Virus record (IMG/VR): IMGVR_UViG_3300042564_003245
Location: 1-27,417 of that record
DNA from: a virus
DNA: 27,417 nt
Direction: 5' to 3' (one strand)
Part shown: positions 8,295 through 15,295 of the stretch, piece by piece
Position numbering within the stretch: position 1 is the first letter of the stretch
Layout of the letters: each line of letters starts with the position of its first letter
Notes under the pieces: model-generated
Told to the model about the DNA's origin: nothing
The model's input: the letters and a program-made list of their open reading frames with translations, nothing else
The model's database searches: none
Made by a program: the position numbers and the translations under genes

Positions 8295-8302
8295 ATAAAT
8301 AT
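8295..8302 (-). promoter_or_regulatory. ATATTTAT element upstream of the sheath gene, in a divergent gap
   Basis: The 123-bp gap 8258-8380 separates the sheath gene from the plus-strand gene at 8381. On the minus strand it holds ATATTTATGATTAATAAATA. On the plus strand it holds TATTTATT at 8283-8290 and a run TATTAATATATAGG near 8339-8352 that could serve the 8381 gene. No other gene is seen in the gap. Confidence 0.35.
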
Positions 8303-8380
8303 TTGATATTAACACAAAAAACTTTACTTCTTAATATGTATTAATATATAGGCGCCTTATTTTCTGCCTTTTTTATCTTT

Positions 8381-8584
8381 ATGTCTCAGAAAGATCGCCA
8401 AGTAAAAAATCTTAAAATTTCAGTTGATGTCCACGAAGTTTTAAAAAGTTATTGTGACAAGAAAGGTATTAAGATTTATAGATTCTTAGAAAACCTAATT
8501 TTAGAAACCTGTTCCAATGTTAATACACCAAAACAGATCCCCACTAAGAAACAGGAAATTAAAGATATCTACGGGGAAGATTAA
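8381..8584 (+). CDS. Small ribbon-helix-helix-like protein, probable DNA-binding regulator
   Basis: This 67-residue basic protein has the order of a MetJ/Arc/CopG-type fold. A short strand, KNLKISVDV (about residues 9-17), is followed by helix HEVLKSYCDKKGI (18-30), a turn, and helix KIYRFLENLILETC (31-44). A charged tail ends in KDIYGED. Such proteins bind DNA as dimers through the strand. It lies alone on the plus strand between minus-strand tail genes, which suits a regulator, and its promoter region is shared with the sheath gene. It ends convergently with the gp15-like gene: the two stop codons overlap in the palindrome TTAA (8581-8584). The target and function are unknown. A 2-helix virion protein is a weaker alternative. 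Confidence 0.6.
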   Translation: MSQKDRQVKNLKISVDVHEVLKSYCDKKGIKIYRFLENLILETCSNVNTPKQIPTKKQEIKDIYGED

Positions 8585-9627
8585 AGTAGTTTTCCTTGGT
8601 ATAGGATTGTCGCCTCCTCACCCTCATCGATTTTTGTAATACTTACCCTGAGAAGATCATTTGTGTTCAATTGTATTCTTTCAAGATCAGACCCATAATA
8701 ATCACCATTGATAGTCACATCCCAAGTTTCCACGTTATCAGAGGAAATTAATGTAAGATTTACAGTGTATTCCACCGAGTCATCAATTAGAGTATCATTG
8801 GTTGGTGTGTAGTATAAACGATACTCAAATTCATCAGGATTTGGTGGAAAAAACTCATTTCGTCTTCCTTGTTTTACATTAACATCAACCTCAAACATTT
8901 GTAAAACTCTTGCAACAGCGGGTTTTACTTGGAACTCTTCTTCATCAATAAGGTATCCTAACATCGTAAAATCATAACTTTGCATGTAATAGTTTCTTTT
9001 GTCGAGGTCGATAACAGACTCGTCTGTCAAATTATTCATAATGATCGGAACGTATTGACCTTTGATGAAAGTATACGCTTGGCGAGAAGAAAAAGTTTGT
9101 AAAACATTTTTGTTAAAAGTGTTTAATTCTCTCATTCTGTTACAAAGAATTTTCACAGAAAAGTTAATATCTACAGGAACTGGTTGAGGAATGGTATAAA
9201 CATCATAACCCTTTTGATTTCCATTCCAAGTTGGTACCGTTGCGTAGTAAAACTGTTTACGATTAGGGATTGTATATTGTGTTGAAGGATTTGTTCCGTA
9301 TTTTACTTCGGGACTTCTAACTACAGTGATAAATGGAAGTTCTACGTTGAAATCGGGATCTTTAAAGTTCCAAGTTTCAGTAAACTGAGACCACCTTTGA
9401 TTTGTTATAATTTTATCGATAACACTAATGTCTTTTCCAGACACGGTCGTCTTTAGTTCGTTTTTTACGAACTCAAGCATACCTAAATCCAAATCCGCGT
9501 GTAGAACACTTTTGGGTAAGTAAGTCCCATCTTTATTAATATATTCCAACAGTTCATGTCGTCTTGCCGAAAGAGTTTTCGGTGGGACAAGATCTATTGT
9601 TGGTTTTACTTGTTTAGGAAATCCCAT
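8581..9627 (-). CDS. 15: Tail sheath stabiliser / tail completion protein (gp15-like)
   Basis: This 348-residue protein is probably the ring that caps the tail tube and sheath and joins the tail to the head. The middle segment (about 145-260) recalls T4 gp15: a strand VDINFSVKILCNRMRELNTF like gp15's MIYELSIFTRYEDDMFQ, then a TFSSRQAYTFIKGQYVPIIM segment, then YYMQSYDFTMLGYLIDEEEF like gp15's RRIEWSLTFEVNGWMYPP. T4 gp15 has 272 residues. The C-terminal ~80 residues here look like an added beta domain. The start at 9627 overlaps the upstream stop codon by one base (TAATG), so translation is probably coupled to the upstream gp14-like gene. The similarity is pattern-level and the assignment is moderate. 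Confidence 0.65.
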   Translation of the reverse strand: MGFPKQVKPTIDLVPPKTLSARRHELLEYINKDGTYLPKSVLHADLDLGMLEFVKNELKTTVSGKDISVIDKIITNQRWSQFTETWNFKDPDFNVELPFITVVRSPEVKYGTNPSTQYTIPNRKQFYYATVPTWNGNQKGYDVYTIPQPVPVDINFSVKILCNRMRELNTFNKNVLQTFSSRQAYTFIKGQYVPIIMNNLTDESVIDLDKRNYYMQSYDFTMLGYLIDEEEFQVKPAVARVLQMFEVDVNVKQGRRNEFFPPNPDEFEYRLYYTPTNDTLIDDSVEYTVNLTLISSDNVETWDVTINGDYYGSDLERIQLNTNDLLRVSITKIDEGEEATILYQGKLL

Positions 9628-10139
9628 TACGTACCAAAGAATTCATTTTTACTTACAGGTGTTGCTAATACTGAACGATAGAACGGTTTGTACCCCCCGT
9701 ATGTATGTTTATTGTCGGAAACAACCTTACCATCATCAGAGACTGAATAGTAACGAACTTTACTTTCTGTTTCATAATAACCCAAGTAATCACCAAAGTT
9801 GATGTCAACATTTAGTTGATCCAAATAAGACTGATAGATAGAAAATCTCATATTACCTGGTTCATCTTGTCTAATACGGCTATTACCCAAACGTTGATTT
9901 GTGGGTTCAAGAATTTGAACGTATCCTTTTAGTTCAATCGGTGGAAGAAACTGAATACCACCTTCGGGTACTTCACCATATACATCATCCTGTAGAGTTT
10001 TATATCTATCTATTCTATAGAGTATAACAGTGAAATTCATATCACCCTCAAGCCATTCCTGACCCATATTAACATCTAAGGTGTAATCTTCACCTCCGAA
10101 AAATTTACCTAAGCGTGTGATTGGAACTAGTTTCTCCAT
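9627..10139 (-). CDS. Neck/connector protein, possibly gp14-like
   Basis: This protein of about 170 residues starts MEKLVPITRLGKFFGG. An upstream in-frame ATG at 10256 would add 39 residues that look like random translation. The ATG at 10139 has AGGAATATCAAC in front, one of the few good ribosome sites in the window, so I chose it. The protein is beta-rich, with YGEVPEGGIQFLPPIELKG near residues 53-71 and a GDYLGYYETESKVRYYSVS pair near 117-135. This faintly recalls the middle and end of T4-type neck protein gp14. It precedes a gp15-like gene with a one-base overlap, and gp13, 14 and 15 are neighbours in T4, which supports a head-tail joining role. The sequence alone does not prove it. Confidence 0.6.
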   Translation of the reverse strand: MEKLVPITRLGKFFGGEDYTLDVNMGQEWLEGDMNFTVILYRIDRYKTLQDDVYGEVPEGGIQFLPPIELKGYVQILEPTNQRLGNSRIRQDEPGNMRFSIYQSYLDQLNVDINFGDYLGYYETESKVRYYSVSDDGKVVSDNKHTYGGYKPFYRSVLATPVSKNEFFGT

Positions 10140-10227
10140 TGTTGATATTCCTATATCTATAATTATATTTAAAAGGGAAAATAGTGAAGATTTTGATTTT
10201 AAGATATTTTCATCTAAATTAACCTCA
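10140..10227. promoter_or_regulatory. Divergent promoter region between neck and helicase genes
   Basis: This 88-bp AT-rich gap lies between the two divergent starts. The palindrome TATAATTATA (10158-10167) gives a TATAAT-like -10 on both strands. The minus-strand copy lies about 20 bases before the 10139 start. The plus-strand copy lies about 65 bases before 10228. Promoter activity is inferred. Confidence 0.35.
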
Positions 10228-11982
10228 ATGAGTGGTACTATAACCATAGAATCCAAAGCGATATCTATTCTTGAAAATTATCAAGGAGCGAACAACTATA
10301 TCCTAAATCTCAAGATTAAGTTACAGGTAAACAAAAAGTTTTACCCTACTCGGGCACAATCGGAATACATCATTAATAATCACGACAAACAACCAAAGGT
10401 TGCCAAGAAGTGGGTTGTTTTGGATTCTTACTTTTCGAACAAAATGGCAAACGATAAATTTCTTATTGAGATCCCTGAAAGAATGTGGATTGAAAAACTC
10501 TTAGCGGAGAAGGATAAGTCATATCATGTTTGGGGTAAATTTTTTGAGAATGATTTATTATCGGATATTTGGGTCCCAAAAGTATCACTGATCAAAGACA
10601 ATAAAGTCGAGATTAAAGACATTGATTATTCGAAGTATTCCCATCGTCCACCTTTGGAACATCAGAAAATTGCTATTGAATCTCTTTTGAAAAACAAAAA
10701 GTATATTTTGGCGGATGACATGGGATTGGGAAAAACTACATCCACGATCATTGCATCATTAGAAACAAGTGCCAAAAAAATCTTGATTATTTGTCCAGCA
10801 TCATTGAAAATCAATTGGCAAAGAGAGTTTCAACTCTATAGTGATAAGTCAAGTTATGTGTGTGAAGGTAAGCACTATTCTGAAGATGCCGACATTGTCA
10901 TTATGAACTATGATATCATAAAAAACTTTCATGATTCAAAAGACAAAAAAAACTCAATCATTTCAAAAACTAAATTTGATTTAGTAATCATTGATGAGGC
11001 TCACTACATACAAAACGTGCAGGCACAGAGAACAAAGCTCATTAATGATTTGGTTAAAGATGTGGATCGTTTGTGGTTGTTAACAGGAACACCGATGACA
11101 TCTCGTCCGATTAACTATTTCAATCTTCTATCTTTGGTTGATTCACCTGTTGCTAAAAACTGGATGGCATATGTGATTCGTTATTGTTCGGGATATCAGT
11201 TCAAGGTTGGAGCTCGCAAAGTATGGAATGTTATGGGGGCATCCAACTTGGAAGAATTACGAGATCGTACAACATCCACAGTTCTAAGAAGACTTAAGGA
11301 AGATGTTTTAGATCTTCCCGAAAAAATTATCACACCAGTTTATTTGAGACTTCGATCAAAGATTTATGAAGAACTCATGGGAGAATACTACAACTGGTAC
11401 GATAAACACCCCGATGAAAGTAAAAACCTTTCGATTCAGTTTACGAAGTTGTCACAAGTTAGGCAAGTTATTGCCGATGAAAAAACTCAACATACTATTG
11501 AACTTGCAGAAAATATTATAGAGCAAGGAAAAAAGGTTATTATTTTCTGTAACTTCACAAAATCTTTACAAACCATTTATGAACATTTTGGAAAACAAGC
11601 AGTAAGACTTGATGGGTCAATGTCAAAGACCCAACGACAAGATTCTGTTGATCGTTTTCAAGATGACGAAAATATTAAAGTTTTTGTGGGAAACATAAAA
11701 GCAGCTGGTGTGGGTATTACTCTCACAGCAGCAGAAGCCGTTATTATGAATGATCTTTCTTTCCTACCTTCAGACCACTCACAATCTGAAGATAGAGCAT
11801 ATCGTTATGGACAAAAAAATAATGTGTTAGTTTACTACCCCATTTTTGACAACACGATAGAAGGAATTATCTACGACATACTCAATAACAAGAAAAGAAT
11901 CATTGCAACTGTGATGGGTGACACCCAAGATGAAACAAATGTGGTGGAAGAAATTTTAAGAAGTATTGCCGAAAGAAGATAA
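10228..11982 (+). CDS. SNF2-family DEAH-box helicase / DNA translocase
   Basis: This 584-residue superfamily 2 enzyme is an ATP-driven DNA translocase or annealing helicase. Counted from the 10228 ATG, motif I is ADDMGLGKTT (K169), motif II is IIDEAH (256-259), and motif III is LLTGTPMTSRP near 284. The second RecA domain has IIFCNFTKSL, VRLDGSMSK, GVGITLTAA and motif VI SEDRAYRYGQ with its arginines (522-529). The RYGQ ending and the PASLKINWQREF motif Ia are typical of SNF2 proteins of the SMARCAL1/HARP type. The longest frame begins at 10117 but would overlap the divergent gene's start and add atypical sequence, so MSGTITIES is preferred. No Shine-Dalgarno is seen. T4 uses UvsW for fork remodelling. 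A similar repair or recombination role is inferred. Confidence 0.92.
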   Translation: MSGTITIESKAISILENYQGANNYILNLKIKLQVNKKFYPTRAQSEYIINNHDKQPKVAKKWVVLDSYFSNKMANDKFLIEIPERMWIEKLLAEKDKSYHVWGKFFENDLLSDIWVPKVSLIKDNKVEIKDIDYSKYSHRPPLEHQKIAIESLLKNKKYILADDMGLGKTTSTIIASLETSAKKILIICPASLKINWQREFQLYSDKSSYVCEGKHYSEDADIVIMNYDIIKNFHDSKDKKNSIISKTKFDLVIIDEAHYIQNVQAQRTKLINDLVKDVDRLWLLTGTPMTSRPINYFNLLSLVDSPVAKNWMAYVIRYCSGYQFKVGARKVWNVMGASNLEELRDRTTSTVLRRLKEDVLDLPEKIITPVYLRLRSKIYEELMGEYYNWYDKHPDESKNLSIQFTKLSQVRQVIADEKTQHTIELAENIIEQGKKVIIFCNFTKSLQTIYEHFGKQAVRLDGSMSKTQRQDSVDRFQDDENIKVFVGNIKAAGVGITLTAAEAVIMNDLSFLPSDHSQSEDRAYRYGQKNNVLVYYPIFDNTIEGIIYDILNNKKRIIATVMGDTQDETNVVEEILRSIAERR

Positions 11983-11998
11983 TAACAAAGGTTTCTAT

Positions 11999-12006
11999 TA
12001 TTTATA
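11999..12006 (+). promoter_or_regulatory. TATTTATA element upstream of the superoxide dismutase fusion gene
   Basis: TATTTATA lies 15 bases before the ATG at 12022 in the 39-bp gap after the helicase stop. It is the same element that precedes gp13 and several minus-strand genes. Promoter function is inferred. Confidence 0.4.
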
Positions 12007-12021
12007 AAGAAATACCTTAAT

Positions 12022-13548
12022 ATGCAACATTTACAAGAATCGGTAGAACGGGTTGAAAAACAGATTCTACAAGAACAAACAAAACAGGAGTTAAAAGTTT
12101 TGATTACAGAAATGAAAAAAATAGGGATCGAAAAACTTCCTTACTCCTACTCAGCCCTGAAACGTTTTATTGATCCCGAGACAATGAACGTTCACTACAA
12201 CAAACACTACAAGGGTTACGTCGACAAACTAAACACCCTTCTTTCGAAAAGAAAGGGAGATAAAGACCTTGAGAAGATTGTTAGAAATATATCAAGATAT
12301 CCCAAAGGGATACGAGATAACGCTGGTGGAGCATTCAACCACGCACTATTTTGGAACATGTTATCCCCTCAACCTACTGAAGTAGGACCCGAGGTAATGA
12401 AGAAAATCAAAAAAGACTTCGGATCTTTTATGAAATTTAAAAAAGAGTTTGAGGATGTTGCTAAACAACGTTTCGGTTCGGGTTGGGTTTGGTTAGTCCT
12501 TACAAACAAAGGAACTCTGAAGGTTATGTCAACACCCAACCAAGACAATCCACTAATGAACATCATTGAAGGTGGGGGATATCCTTTACTTGGATTAGAC
12601 CTATGGGAACATGCCTATTATTTAAAATATAAAAATAAAAGAGACGAATACATCAAAAACTTCTGGATTGCCGTAAATTGGCCCTTCGTAGAAACTATGT
12701 ACACAATGAAAACAGAAACATCTCTTTTGGAATCCGTAGCCCTCGGAAAACTTTTAAAGGAATCGAAGTCCGAGTCTTGCTCAAGAGTTGAAACCGAAAT
12801 TTACCGAATGCTATTCAACGTAAACAAACAAGCAAGAAACATTTATAAGAACACCATCAATGATGTTCTGAAAAAAACTTTTTCCGACAAATACCACACT
12901 AAAACTGAGGGTGGTGAAATACCTGGCATCTATAACTTAGAAAAACCGGGAAGATCTGTAATCAACTACATGAATACCAACTATTCAGTTTTTTGTCTTA
13001 TGGTTCGTGATTTAAACAAAGTTGTTACAAACTTGGGTGAACCATTGTTAGATTTTACAGACAAGACCCCGGCGGAACAAGTCAGAGAAGTAAAAAGAAT
13101 GTGTAACTACATTGAGTCATTCAGAGAAAGAATCTTTAACCCGGATAGTTCTACATTCAAAAATATTATGAACACCCTTAAGGAAAAAGATTCTATAGGA
13201 ACAAAGAGAGAAACCTCAGCGAAAATGGTTATTGAAAACAACCTACCAAATGCTAAAGTTGAAACCACTGCGGGTGCCGGTAAAGAAAAAGATGCTTTCC
13301 AAAAAATTGATATGGAAATTTTTATGGATTCAAAAAAACACACCGCTCAGGTTAAGGGTTTTGATCAACTGGTTCCTGAAGGTAATAAACTTACCGTTAC
13401 TAAAACAGGTGAAGTAGAAAAATATAATGTGGATTGGATGGTTTTTATTAGAGGAAAACATGTAATAATTTTCAAAAACAATCCAAATATAGTCCTTGGA
13501 CAATACGTATTTGACAAAGAAGACCTACTTTACGATTTTGGTGGGTAA
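12022..13548 (+). CDS. Manganese-type superoxide dismutase fused to a PD-(D/E)XK nuclease-like domain
   Basis: This 508-residue protein has three parts. A charged helical lead covers about 1-35. A complete Fe/Mn superoxide dismutase domain (37-225) converts superoxide to peroxide and oxygen. All four metal ligands are present: H58 (VHYNKHYKGYV), H107 (FNHALFW), D193 and H197 (GLDLWEHAYY), plus gateway Y66. G103 and Q174 (STPNQDNPL) match the manganese rather than iron pattern. The C-terminal part (about 240-508) starts helical. It ends with KDAFQKIDMEIF, then HTAQVKGF (Q443, K445) and DWMVFIRGKHVIIF, which fits the D...(E/Q)xK core of PD-(D/E)XK nuclease-like folds. That part is inferred and activity is unproven. 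The gene lies just before gp13, in the virion block, with its own TATTTATA element. It might be packaged or act in the infected cell. Confidence 0.85.
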   Translation: MQHLQESVERVEKQILQEQTKQELKVLITEMKKIGIEKLPYSYSALKRFIDPETMNVHYNKHYKGYVDKLNTLLSKRKGDKDLEKIVRNISRYPKGIRDNAGGAFNHALFWNMLSPQPTEVGPEVMKKIKKDFGSFMKFKKEFEDVAKQRFGSGWVWLVLTNKGTLKVMSTPNQDNPLMNIIEGGGYPLLGLDLWEHAYYLKYKNKRDEYIKNFWIAVNWPFVETMYTMKTETSLLESVALGKLLKESKSESCSRVETEIYRMLFNVNKQARNIYKNTINDVLKKTFSDKYHTKTEGGEIPGIYNLEKPGRSVINYMNTNYSVFCLMVRDLNKVVTNLGEPLLDFTDKTPAEQVREVKRMCNYIESFRERIFNPDSSTFKNIMNTLKEKDSIGTKRETSAKMVIENNLPNAKVETTAGAGKEKDAFQKIDMEIFMDSKKHTAQVKGFDQLVPEGNKLTVTKTGEVEKYNVDWMVFIRGKHVIIFKNNPNIVLGQYVFDKEDLLYDFGG

Positions 13549-13552
13549 TGAC

Positions 13553-13560
13553 TATTTATA
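13553..13560 (+). promoter_or_regulatory. TATTTATA element directly before gp13
   Basis: CTATTTATA fills most of the 15-bp gap between the upstream stop (13548) and the gp13 ATG (13564), ending three bases before the ATG. If it is a -10 element the gp13 message would be leaderless or nearly so. Confidence 0.4.
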
Positions 13561-13563
13561 GTT

Positions 13564-14682
13564 ATGTCAGTTATACCAGAACCCGAAAGAAGCAAACTTT
13601 ACACAAGAGTTAAGCATCAACTTGGTGCGCCTCTAAGAAGTGTTGAAATTGAAGATGAGATGATGGACTCATTAATGGAGTTTTCAATTCAAGATTACGA
13701 ACAATATACATTAGATTGGCTCATAGAGTCTCAGTGGGTTAACTTGGTTAACCTAAACATGAAAGAACAATCTGTTGCGCGTGCATTGACTACAAGAACA
13801 CTTAATTTTGAAGATCAGTTTGCGTATGCATATTCTAAAATAGTTGGACTACAAACCGTAGGTCCTTGGGTTATTAAAAAAGATTACTTTATTTTAAGTG
13901 CAAACACTCAGTCTTATGAAATTCCAGCGGGTAGAGAAGTAAACGAACTTTTATGGTTCTCGAACAGACCATTACAAAACTTAGCCCTTTGGGGTACAAC
14001 TGACTATGGATTTGGAGGACTTGGGTTAGGGGCTAACCAAGCGGGTTATGCTCAAATGGGAAATGCTGGTTCATATTTTATGATGAGTGGTTTTGACTAC
14101 TTAGTTAGAGCTCAAGAGGCGAATATCCTTAATAGAATCCTTGGTAGTGAACTAACTTACAAAATCACAGGGTTACCTGATGGAAAAAAAATGATTACCC
14201 TTTACAACGCACCTGGTAGTAACTTCTCTTGGAGTAACTATTCTCAATACACGGGAAATGCGGTTTGGTATTGGTACTATGATGTTGATGGTGATAGTAG
14301 AGAACAATGTTTAAAAGACAACCCCGACATTATTAAACTTCCGTCTGATGTTCCGTTAGAAGAACTTTCTTGGGAAGATTTAAATTCACCAGCAAAACAG
14401 TGGGTTAGAAGGTGGTTTGTTGCGTATGTAAAAGAAACCCTTGCGAGAGTTCGAGGAAAATACAGTGGTAATCTTAAAACCCCTGACAGTGAAATTGTGA
14501 TGGATTATCAATCCTTACTCACAGAATCAAAAGATGAAAAATCAAAACTCGAAGAAGAATTAAAACTACGTCTTGAGAGATTGCGTCCTGAAAATCAAAT
14601 GAAGAAGGAAGCGGAAATTGCCGAAAACTTAAACAAACAAATGAAGTTTAGGGCGATGCCAAGACAGATCTATGTAATCTAA
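13564..14682 (+). CDS. 13: Neck protein (gp13)
   Basis: This 372-residue head-completion neck protein joins the packaged head to the tail. The N-terminus, RVKHQLGAPLRSVEIEDEMM (residues 10-29), matches T4 gp13 (ILRRLGAPIINVELTPDQI) and is followed by the Tyr-rich helix SIQDYEQYTLDW. The C-terminal helix AKQWVRRWFVAYVKETLARV and RGKYSG match gp13's [23 protein letters not shown]. The middle holds a Gly/Tyr-rich loop region (about 140-180), also seen in T4. It is longer than T4 gp13 (309 residues), mostly through a charged coiled tail near 320-372. No Shine-Dalgarno precedes the ATG. A gp14-like and a gp15-like gene lie nearby but on the other strand, unlike T4 where the three are in line. Confidence 0.85.
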   Translation: MSVIPEPERSKLYTRVKHQLGAPLRSVEIEDEMMDSLMEFSIQDYEQYTLDWLIESQWVNLVNLNMKEQSVARALTTRTLNFEDQFAYAYSKIVGLQTVGPWVIKKDYFILSANTQSYEIPAGREVNELLWFSNRPLQNLALWGTTDYGFGGLGLGANQAGYAQMGNAGSYFMMSGFDYLVRAQEANILNRILGSELTYKITGLPDGKKMITLYNAPGSNFSWSNYSQYTGNAVWYWYYDVDGDSREQCLKDNPDIIKLPSDVPLEELSWEDLNSPAKQWVRRWFVAYVKETLARVRGKYSGNLKTPDSEIVMDYQSLLTESKDEKSKLEEELKLRLERLRPENQMKKEAEIAENLNKQMKFRAMPRQIYVI

Positions 14683-14685
14683 TAT

Positions 14686-15021
14686 ATGGCAGTTATAAAA
14701 AATACACCAGCACAAAGAGTCATTAATGGTAAAATAATAAACACCTCCGAAATTGCGGTCGTGTCTGAACCATTTTATGAAACACACGGAGAAGCCTGTA
14801 TCGTTATACGAGGAGTTGATTATTCCAAAGTAAGATTAGATCACCTATCTACAGATCATACAGTTATCAAAGCGATGACAAAAGTTCTCATCGTACCAGA
14901 CTATGGTTATATCGACGAAGAATACGATGAAATGTTAATAGATAAAGGTGCCTGTGTAGAACTCAGGTTCTGTGCTGGAACTTGGTATATTATTTCCTCA
15001 GACGGTCTTAAGAACTCGTAA
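14686..15021 (+). CDS. Small conserved-looking phage protein, function unknown
   Basis: This 111-residue protein has a beta-rich composition, with strands such as EACIVIRGVDYSKVRLD (about 35-51) and KVLIVPDYGYIDEEYDEML (65-83), and ends ELRFCAGTWYIISSDGLKNS. The closing motif, a hydrophobic strand with Gly-Thr-Trp-Tyr and Ser-Ser-Asp-Gly, is of a kind seen in small virion surface or decoration domains, but I cannot name a family. It starts three bases after the gp13 stop and is surely co-transcribed, so a head or neck role is plausible. It ends convergently with the HsdS-like gene, overlapping it by 14 bp. Confidence 0.7.
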   Translation: MAVIKNTPAQRVINGKIINTSEIAVVSEPFYETHGEACIVIRGVDYSKVRLDHLSTDHTVIKAMTKVLIVPDYGYIDEEYDEMLIDKGACVELRFCAGTWYIISSDGLKNS

Positions 15022-15295
15022 GGGGAATATTTTTCAAATCATTAACACTGATACTCTGTAAGTTTGTGGTACCGCGTGCCATAGACACAAAAACCCCTTG
15101 ATTTGACAAATGTTCGAACACATAGAACAAGTAATCAGGAATAACCAAGTCATGACGTTTAATTGTCACCCCAATATGTTCGGGTGAAAACTCACGAGTA
15201 GGTCTACCAACCTTATTTGCACTCCCTTTACGAATCAACCAAAAATCGGCATCGGGGTTATTGACCTTTAGATCAACTATATGTTTCAGTTTCAT
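15008..15295 (-). CDS. Small HsdS-like (type I specificity subunit C-terminal) protein
   Basis: This 95-residue protein starts MKLKHIVDLKVNN. A longer in-frame start at 15337 only reads through the polymerase gene out of frame, so I prefer 15295, which overlaps the polymerase end by 23 bp. The sequence resembles one half of a type I restriction specificity subunit recognition domain. LVIPDYLFYVFEHLSNQG (about 49-66) resembles the ...PdYLyyyl... helix. MARGTTNLQSISVNDLKNIP resembles the closing ...GTtq..is..dLknipiP... turn. No full HsdS, HsdM or HsdR is nearby, so it is not a working restriction system. A DNA-binding or anti-restriction role, or a replication accessory role given the coupling to polymerase, is speculative. 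Confidence 0.65.
   Translation of the reverse strand: MKLKHIVDLKVNNPDADFWLIRKGSANKVGRPTREFSPEHIGVTIKRHDLVIPDYLFYVFEHLSNQGVFVSMARGTTNLQSISVNDLKNIPLTSS

Noticed and set aside
10117-10227. Longer N-terminus for the helicase from the ATG at 10117
   Set aside because: It would overlap the divergent gene's start, and the added residues lack any helicase-like character.
10140-10256. Longer N-terminus for the gp14-like protein from 10256
   Set aside because: It would overlap the helicase start. The ATG at 10139 has a good ribosome site and a natural protein start.
15008-15295. A restriction-modification system
   Set aside because: Only an HsdS-like fragment is present, with no methylase or restriction subunit nearby.
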